Source: Paracerasibacillus soli (GTDB lineage Bacteria; Bacillota; Bacilli; Bacillales; Amphibacillaceae). Taken from it: a DNA stretch of 64,000 nt. The notes beneath the pieces were generated by a model that had not been told where the DNA came from, searched no databases, and saw only the letters and a program-made list of their open reading frames with translations. The stretch is from the NCBI RefSeq assembly GCF_034006335.1, contig NZ_JAWDIQ010000003.1, one strand, 5' to 3'. The position numbers and the translations under genes were made by a program. Each line of letters begins with the position of its first letter. Position 1 is the first letter of the stretch. Positions 58,252 to 64,000 of the stretch are shown piece by piece.

Positions 58252-60425
58252 ATGGATGCAGAATTAAAGCAAGTGTTAAGTGAGTGGGTTGCAAAAGAAG
58301 CGAAAGTAAAAACAAATACTGTAAATAAAGTAATAGAGCTTTTACAAGGTGGAAATACTGTACCATTTATTGCTCGTTACCGTAAGGAAATGACTGGTGG
58401 ACTTGATGAAGTTCAAATTAAGTCCATACAGGAATTATGGGATTATGCAGTTCAGTTAGCAGAAAGAAAACAAGAAGTAATACGTCTAATAGATGAACAA
58501 GGTAAATTAACCGATGAATTGGAAAAGCAAATTTTAGCTGCTACACAATTACAACGTGTTGAGGATTTATACCGTCCTTATCGTCAGAAGCGGCGGACAA
58601 AAGCAACGATTGCGAAGGAAAAAGGATTAGAGCCTCTCGCACTAAAAATCTGGAATGGTGAACAAATTGATTTACATACGGAAGCACAAAACTATATTTC
58701 AGAAGAACACGAACTATTACAAGTTGAAGATGTATTAGCTGGTGTGAATGATATTATTGCAGAGTTGATTTCGGATAACGCTGAATATCGCGAATATATC
58801 CGTAAGGAAACATTTACACGAGGAACGGTTTTATCAAACGTGAAAAATAAAGAGCTAGACGAAAAAAATGTGTATGAAATGTATTATGAGTACAGTGAAC
58901 ATGTTCGTTCTATCGTATCACATCGTATATTAGCGTTAAATCGAGGAGAAAAAGAAGATGTTCTACGTGTAATGATTGAGCCGCCTGTAGAACGAATTAT
59001 CCAGTTTTTGCAAAAGAATATCGTGCAACTAGGAACTGGAAAGGAAATTACCGAATTATTACATAGCGCAATAGAGGATAGTTATAAACGACTTATTCAG
59101 CCATCAATTGAAAGAGAAATACGTAATCAATTAACTGAAAAAGCAGGAGAACAAGCAATTGATATATTCGCTAAAAACTTAAAGAGTCTTTTATTACAAC
59201 CACCGTTAAAAGGAAAAACTGTATTAGGAGTTGATCCAGCATATCGAACTGGTTGTAAACTCGCCGTTGTGGACGAAACTGGAAAAGTCCACAAAGTCGG
59301 TGTCATGTACCCGACCGCACCTCGTCATGACATAGAAGGAGCGGAAAAAAAGTAGTGATGCAAATCATGAGTGATTTCAGCATCGAGTTGATTGCAATTG
59401 GAAATGGAACAGCCTCAAGGGAAACGGAACAATTTATATCAGATTTTATAACAAAGCATGGACTAGACATTCCATATATTATTGTAAATGAAGCTGGGGC
59501 AAGTGTTTATTCTGCTTCAGAGCTAGCACGTGAGGAATTTCCAGATTTACATGTTGAAGAAAGAAGTGCGGCATCTATCGCACGGCGAGTCCAAGATCCG
59601 CTAGCTGAACTTGTAAAGATTGATCCAAAATCAATTGGAGTTGGACAATATCAGCATGATGTGAGTCAAAAGGCATTAAACGAAGCACTATCATTCGTAG
59701 TTGAAACTGCTGTTAACCAAGTAGGTGTAAATGTCAATACAGCATCTTCTTCTTTATTACAATATGTTTCAGGATTAAATAAAACAGTTGCCAATAATAT
59801 TGTTGCATTTCGTAATGAAAATGGAAAAATAAAAAACCGTAAGCAATTAAAGAAAATACCACGATTAGGTGCGAAAACTTACGAACAGGGGATTGGATTT
59901 TTACGAATAATCGATGGGGAAAATCCACTAGACCGGACACCAATACACCCGGAAAGCTATAAACATACAGAAGAAATATTGAAAATGATAGATTGTACTG
60001 TAAATGATATTGGAACAGAAAAGTTGAGAGATGCATTAAAAGCGATAGATAAGGCGGATATATCAGAACAACTTCAAATTGGTATCCCAACGTTGGAAGA
60101 TATTTTAACGGCATTAAGTCGACCAGAGCGAGATCCGCGTGACGAATTTCCGATGCCGCTTTTAAAGAAAAACGTCATGACGTTAGAAGATTTAAAACCT
60201 GGTATGGAAATGCAAGGTACAGTACGAAATGTTGTGGACTTTGGTGTATTTGTTGACATTGGAGTAAAGCAGGATGGACTTGTTCACATATCAAAAATGT
60301 CGAATAGCTATGTGAAGCACCCAATGGATATCGCATCTGTAGGTGATGTTGTGACAGTATGGGTAGAACAAGTGGATGCAGAGAAAGGAAGAATTGCACT
60401 TTCAATGATTCAAAATACGAAATGA
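58252..60425 (+). CDS. tex: RNA-binding transcription accessory protein Tex (frameshift)
   Basis: About 724 residues after repair (YdcI of B. subtilis, YhgF-like). N-terminal Tex domain VPFIARYRKEMTGGLDE; YqgF/RuvC-like domain around VLGVDPAYRTGCKLAVVDE and AIGNGTASRETEQF; helix-hairpin-helix in NTASSSLLQYVSGLNKTVA; and a C-terminal S1 domain GTVRNVVDFGVFVDIGVKQD. The break at about 59350 (A-run) restores GAEKKVVMQIMSDF. ATG 58252 follows GGAGG at 7 bp; the frame from 58198 has no site. Same place after rsbX as in B. subtilis. Confidence 0.93.
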
Positions 60426-60430
60426 AATAA

Positions 60431-60469
60431 AAAAAGGAACGGTCCATTAAATTGGACAGTTCCTTTTTA
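60431..60469. terminator. Bidirectional terminator between tex and katA
   Basis: AAAAAGGAACGGTCCA pairs with TGGACAGTTCCTTTTT around a short AT loop. A-run on the left and T-run on the right serve the convergent tex and catalase genes. Confidence 0.9.
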
Positions 60470-60480
60470 GTTTCAAATTA

Positions 60481-61967
60481 TTATTTTACTGCTTCTTCAA
60501 TTTTTACTTCACTCATTGAAATACCGAGTGCTTTTGCTACACCTTCACCATATGCTGGATCAGCTTTGTAGCAGTTTGTAATATGTCTAATCTGAACTTC
60601 TTTCGTTGTCCCCTGCATTTCATTTGCAGTGTTTTCGAATAATCTTTGTTGTTCCTCAGCAGACATAAGACGGAAGAGTTTTCCAGGTTGCTCATAGTAT
60701 ACATCATCATCTTCACGGAAGTTCCAGTAATCAGCACCACCGCCAAGTTCTAATGCTGGCTCTTGATGTTCTTTGGAGTCTTCCCATTCACCGTAGCTGT
60801 TAGGGCTATAAGAAACTGTACCCTCAGCTGGATTATGAATACGCATAGCACCATCACGATGATATGGATGGAAGTTTTTAGCGTTTTTAGGATAGTTAAC
60901 TGGAATTTGCCAGTGGTTTACTCCTAGGCGGTAACGTTGTGTATCACCGTATGAGAATAAACGTCCTTGTAACATTTTATCTGGTGAAAAACCAATACCA
61001 GGTACAATATTCGTTGGAGCAAAAGCAGCTTGTTCAACTTCTGCAAAATAGTTTTCAGGATTACGATTTAATTCAACTTCCCCAACTTCGATGAGAGGGA
61101 AATCACTCTTATACCAAACTTTAGTTAGGTCAAATGGATTGTAAGGCATATTCTTTGCTTCTTCTTCAGTCATAACTTGAATATACATTTTCCATTTAGG
61201 GAAATTGCCATTTTCAATTGCTTCGTAAAGGTCACGTTGATGACTTTCGCGATCTTTACCAATTATTGCGCCAGCTTCTTCAGATGTTAAGTTTTTAATT
61301 CCTTGTTGTGTTTTAAAATGGAACTTCACCCAAACACGTTCATTGTTTGCGTTAATCATGCTATATGCATGACTTCCAAACATGTGCATATTACGGTAAC
61401 TTGCTGGAATTCCACGGTCACTCATAACGACCGTTACTTGGTGTAAGGCTTCAGGAAGTGAAGACCAGAAATCCCAGTTTGCTTGAGCGCTATGCATATT
61501 AGTTCTTGGATCACGTTTAACAACGTGGTTTAAATCTGGGAATCTCTAGGATCTCTCATGAAAAATACAGGTGTGTTGTTACCTACAAGGTCCCAGTTTC
61601 CATCTTCTGTATAGAATTTCATCGCTGTTCCACGGATATCACGTTCAGCATCAGCAGCACCACGTTCACCCGCAACTGTAGAGAAACGGATAAACATATC
61701 AGTTTTCTTCCCAACTTCAGAGAATAAATCAGCTTTTGTATATTTTGTAATATCATGTGTTACTGTGAAAGTTCCATATGCACCAGATCCTTTTGCGTGC
61801 ATGCGGCGTTCCGGAATAACCTCTCTATCAAAATGAGCCATCTTTTCAAGGAACCAAAAGTCTTCCATAAGTAAGGGGCCACGAGGACCAGCAGTTTTTG
61901 AATCATCATCATTTGGTACTGGAGCACCAAAAGCGGTAGTTAATTTCTTTTTGTTTTCGTTTGACAC
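60481..61967 (-). CDS. katA: Haem catalase, KatA type (frameshift)
   Basis: About 495 residues after repair, small-subunit monofunctional catalase. The catalytic His lies in PERRMHAKGSGAYGTF, the distal Asn in WDLVGNNTPVFF, and the proximal haem-ligand Tyr in RLFSYGDTQRYRLG. The break at about 61541 (TTT read as TT) restores FFMRDPRDFPDLNHVVKRDP. GTG 61967 follows GGAGGGAT. A PerR-like box lies just upstream. In B. subtilis katA answers to PerR, and a sigma-B link is known for katE, not katA. Confidence 0.93.
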
Positions 61968-61996
61968 GATAAATCCCTCCTGCAATATTAATAACA

Positions 61997-62010
61997 TTAT
62001 ATTATTATAG
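61997..62010 (-). promoter_or_regulatory. Candidate PerR box upstream of katA
   Basis: TTATATTATTATAG lies 30 bp before the katA start. It matches the halves of the PerR consensus (TTATAAT N ATTATAA) at 12 of 14 positions but lacks the central base. Given the many single-base losses in this sequence, a full box is plausible. PerR control of katA is established in B. subtilis. Confidence 0.4.
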
Positions 62011-62389
62011 TAATTTGTTAGATTACTAATAAACAAGTATGATTGATTCAACGGTAAGTATTACATTACAGATTTAATACAGTGTTAGATTATTAGCTTC
62101 CGCATCAATCTTTCTCAATTGCAATTACTTAAGTGAGAATCTTTTCTAAAAAATCTCTCAATAGAAAAAATGGTTATAAAAATCTATTCATCTCTCCTTT
62201 TTAAGAGTAATGCCAATAGCTATTTATGCTACCAACACTTATTATATATGAAATCAAATAAAAATCAATCTTTACTTACAATAATTTTAATTAACAACAT
62301 CTCAATAGTGCAAAGAAAACATGCTGGTGTTGCTTATATTGTGATAAAGTAATAGAAAAAGGTAGATATGGAAAGGGATATTATTCAAA
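62011..62389. other. Gene-free stretch between katA and the SprT-like remnant
   Basis: About 380 bp, extremely AT-rich, holding the katA promoter region at its left side. The open frame at 62170-62352 has no ribosome site and no gene-like composition. Nothing else is identifiable. Confidence 0.5.
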
Positions 62390-62623
62390 ATGAATCCAAT
62401 AAATGAGAAAGAATTGTATGAACTAGTAAATAATATATCATTAAAATATTTTCACAAACCGTTCAATCACGATGTGAAGTTTAACCATCGTCTTCGAACT
62501 ACTGGGGGACGATACATTTTATCGAATCATACAATCGAATTAAATCCTAAGTATATGATAGAAATGGATTTAGATGAATTTATAGGAATTATTAAACACG
62601 AACTGGTACAATCTATGATATGA
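62390..62623 (+). pseudogene. Truncated SprT-like protein (YdcK family)
   Basis: 77 residues. MNPINEKELYELVNNISLKY, HDVKFNHRLRTTGGRYIL and HTIELNPKYMIEM match the N-terminal half of YdcK/SprT-like proteins, which follow tex in B. subtilis. The frame reaches IIKHEL, the start of the HExxH metal site, then goes to VQSMI and stops. No frame downstream gives the expected CHYHLH or the zinc-ribbon end, so unlike other breaks here a single base does not repair it. Either the gene was truncated by a deletion or replacement, or a larger sequence loss has occurred. 62624-62775 is unassigned. Confidence 0.7.
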
Positions 62624-62775
62624 ATTTTTGTGGTTTTAATAATAAGTGCTGTAAAATCAAAGGGATTAGACATAATGTATTTTGGTTTTAACTTTACTTC
62701 TGGTTTTAACCATTTTATAATGTGTTTTTTGCTGAAGGTAATTGTGTTGTAACGAAGAGAGGAGGTTGTTCTTAA

Positions 62776-63158
62776 TTGTCTTGCCATTTTACAGAAGAGG
62801 ATTTAGTTAATTATGCCATGCGATTTGCAAAAGAGCATTGGGATGAGAGTTTGATATACGAATTGAACTTGTTAATAGGGATTGGGGTAGAAAACTAGCG
62901 AGTTATCATTTTAATTCGAAAACAGGTGATCAGTTTATCAGAATGAGCAAGGTTGTTAATGAAAGATATTCTAATGAGGAGTTTTTAAATAGCCTTTTGC
63001 ATGAAATGGTACATTGGGTATTACATACAACAGGAAAGCCTTTTAGAGACGACACGAAAGAGTTTGTTGAAGAATGTATTAGAGTTGGTGCTTCTTTCAG
63101 TAAAACCAAAACTGCTCAAAGGGCATTTAAGAATTATTCTAAGAGTTTAAATAAGTAA
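62776..63158 (+). CDS. SprT-like zinc-metallopeptidase domain protein (frameshift)
   Basis: About 128 residues after repair. TTG 62776 has AGGAGG about 10 bp upstream. SCHFTEEDLVNYAMRFAKEHW opens it. One T missing at about 62852 restores DESFDIRIELVNRDWGRKLA. The metal site is LLHEMVHWVLHTTGKPFRDD, an HExxH motif with a following TGxPFxD that is typical of SprT-like domains. It lacks the C-terminal zinc ribbon of YdcK, so it is a different, shorter type. It directly follows the truncated YdcK-like gene. Target unknown. Confidence 0.7.
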
Positions 63159-63266
63159 TAATATCGTGTTAATATTCCTATTAAAGAAAGGGTTGAAACA
63201 TAGAGCTATAGGTTTAAATTAGAGTTCGATTAAAGGTACATCGCAACCCTGTGTAATACTGTAACT

Positions 63267-63317
63267 AGACGAATCCATTTTGATCATTCTTTTTTCAAAA
63301 TGGATTCGTCTCTTTTA
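63267..63317 (+). terminator. Terminator after the SprT-like gene
   Basis: AGACGAATCCATTTTGA pairs perfectly with TCAAAATGGATTCGTCT, 17 bp, then CTTTT. It lies about 110 bp after the stop codon. Confidence 0.85.
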
Positions 63318-63597
63318 AATATAGCAAGAGTTTTTATAATAAAGAATGAATATTTTAAGGATTTCTTATTCAACTAACGCACCCGTTACTTTAAGTACAC
63401 TAATTCACAATCCAAATTATAATTTTAACATAAGTTGCCAATTCCTTAGTTATTTATCAGAGGAATTAGCTTAGTTATTAGGGGGGTGTTTTGCTAATGA
63501 ATTATGCAGTTGACACAAATTTATGTCATCTTGGTAAAATAAGTGCCAAATAAGTAGCCATTTCTCTTTCTTTTTGTAGATAAACATTGTTAAACCA

Positions 63598-63643
63598 ACA
63601 AAAATTAGCAATCCATTTTATATGCTAATTGGATTGCTAAAAG
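63598..63643 (-). terminator. Terminator of the Crp/Fnr-type gene
   Basis: On the minus strand TTAGCAATCCA and TGGATTGCTAA form an 11-bp stem followed by TTTTTGTTGG. It lies about 75 bp beyond the regulator's stop codon. Confidence 0.8.
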
Positions 63644-63714
63644 GTTTGTTATTTTATGTTTTGTACTATTAAACCGAACCCGGTTAGTATGATGGCACGC
63701 TGCTCTGCTTATAT

Positions 63715-64000
63715 TTATTCAGTATGAAGTAACAATTGATCTAAATCCATTATTTTAATTTTCTTTTTCGGTAACTGTTTAATCAATCCAAGTTCTTCTA
63801 GAGTAGTAAATTTACGGCTGATTGTTTCTGGTGTGGTACCAAGATACGAGGCTAAATCCTTTTTGGACATTGGTAAGGCAACCGTTGGACTATTGCCACT
63901 TCCCTTTTCAACATTTTCAGCTAAAAAGGATATAATGCGGGATTCTACATTTTCAATCGCTACTTGTGTGGTTTGTTTTTCAGAATCCTTCAAACGTATC
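63715..64000 (-). CDS. Crp/Fnr-family transcription regulator, C-terminal part (cut by window edge)
   Basis: The last 95 or so residues of a Crp/Fnr regulator. The frame runs off the window edge; the TTG at 63993 is internal, not the start, because the frame stays open upstream (IRLKDSEKQ). Visible are the dimerisation helix end (VAIENVESRIISFLAENVE) and the winged helix with ALPMSKKDLASYLGTTPETISRKFTTLEELGLI, the standard HTH_Crp signature. The short tail KIKIMDLDQLLLHTE follows. The cNMP-like sensor half is outside, so the effector cannot be judged; anaerobic Fnr/ArcR-type and other branches are possible. Confidence 0.85.
   Translation of the reverse strand, partial: IRLKDSEKQTTQVAIENVESRIISFLAENVEKGSGNSPTVALPMSKKDLASYLGTTPETISRKFTTLEELGLIKQLPKKKIKIMDLDQLLLHTE

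Larger units (their letters stand above)
63159..63714. other. Gene-free stretch before the Crp/Fnr gene end
   Basis: About 555 bp. It contains two terminators (63267-63317 and 63598-63643) and, between them, a dyad TGACA N8 TGTCA at about 63510-63528. There is also an 18-codon frame (63499-63552, MNYAVDTNLCHLGKISAK) behind a GGGGGGTG site. Whether the short frame is real is open. Confidence 0.5.

Noticed and set aside
62170..62352. 60-residue plus-strand frame before the SprT-like remnant
   Set aside because: Extremely AT-rich, no ribosome site and no recognisable protein pattern.
1..64000. Widespread pseudogenisation or programmed frameshifting
   Set aside because: Breaks are single bases in short runs, repair gives perfect motifs, essential genes are hit as often as others, and no slippery-site plus pseudoknot arrangement recurs.

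Overview
The window is a low-GC Firmicute chromosome segment, most likely Bacillaceae and perhaps the Oceanobacillus/Virgibacillus/Ornithinibacillus side of the family. The genus is inference. The family assignment rests on a complete sigma-B module (rsbR-S-T-U-V-W-sigB-rsbX), the gene order cshA / rhomboid / acpS / ydcC / alr / ndoAI-ndoA / rsb-sigB / tex / SprT-like known from Bacillus subtilis, a proline T-box, an htrB-cssRS neighbourhood, YteA and YppG sporulation-type proteins, AGGAGG-type ribosome sites and many TTG/GTG starts. No rRNA, tRNA or CRISPR array was seen.

Layout. 1-9.2 kb: Nudix CoA pyrophosphatase, a secreted protein of unknown function, an aldehyde dehydrogenase, T-box plus archaeal/eukaryotic-type prolyl-tRNA synthetase, an arginine-type amino-acid ABC importer (artPQR) and the tRNA hydroxylase TrhO. 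9.7-15.5 kb: two adjacent LPKTA-anchored surface proteins, a 5'-nucleotidase and an OB-fold/EEP nuclease, which together look like an extracellular nucleic-acid scavenging pair. 15.5-21 kb: SLAP-domain protein, cold-shock protein, methyltransferase, YkwC-type dehydrogenase, GNAT, YteA and a zinc-ribbon membrane protein. 21-25.5 kb: HtrB-type protease and a CssRS-type two-component system, separated by a 0.7 kb GC-rich mosaic repeat. 25.5-31.2 kb: TypA, ABC exporter, thiolase. 31.4-35.4 kb: CapA-type lipoprotein, a 1.2 kb non-coding array of 24 units of about 52 bp, a DUF368/PopT transporter and a thioredoxin. 35.5-45 kb: VOC protein, YkoGH-type two-component system with a PepSY partner, YppG, esterase, DegV, EamA transporter and CshA helicase. 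45-60.4 kb: rhomboid, acpS, nnr, ydcC, a second mosaic repeat with an IS200/IS605 remnant, alr, MazEF-type toxin-antitoxin, the whole sigma-B operon and tex. 60.4-64 kb: catalase, a truncated and an apparently whole SprT-like metallopeptidase, and the C-terminal part of a Crp/Fnr regulator cut by the window edge.

The strongest overall observation concerns the sequence itself. About 38 single-base frameshifts break genes that read perfectly once one base is added (rarely removed), mostly in short homopolymers, and they hit essential genes (cshA, artR, tex, rsbT/U) as often as others. This is the signature of uncorrected sequencing indels, not gene decay. I therefore give full-length, frameshift-bridged coordinates and note where the break lies.

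The best candidates for undescribed biology are the 52-bp hairpin-forming tandem array at 32.7-33.9 kb, the two mosaic repeats whose cores are flipped relative to their identical ends, and a strong terminator-like hairpin splitting rsbT from rsbU.
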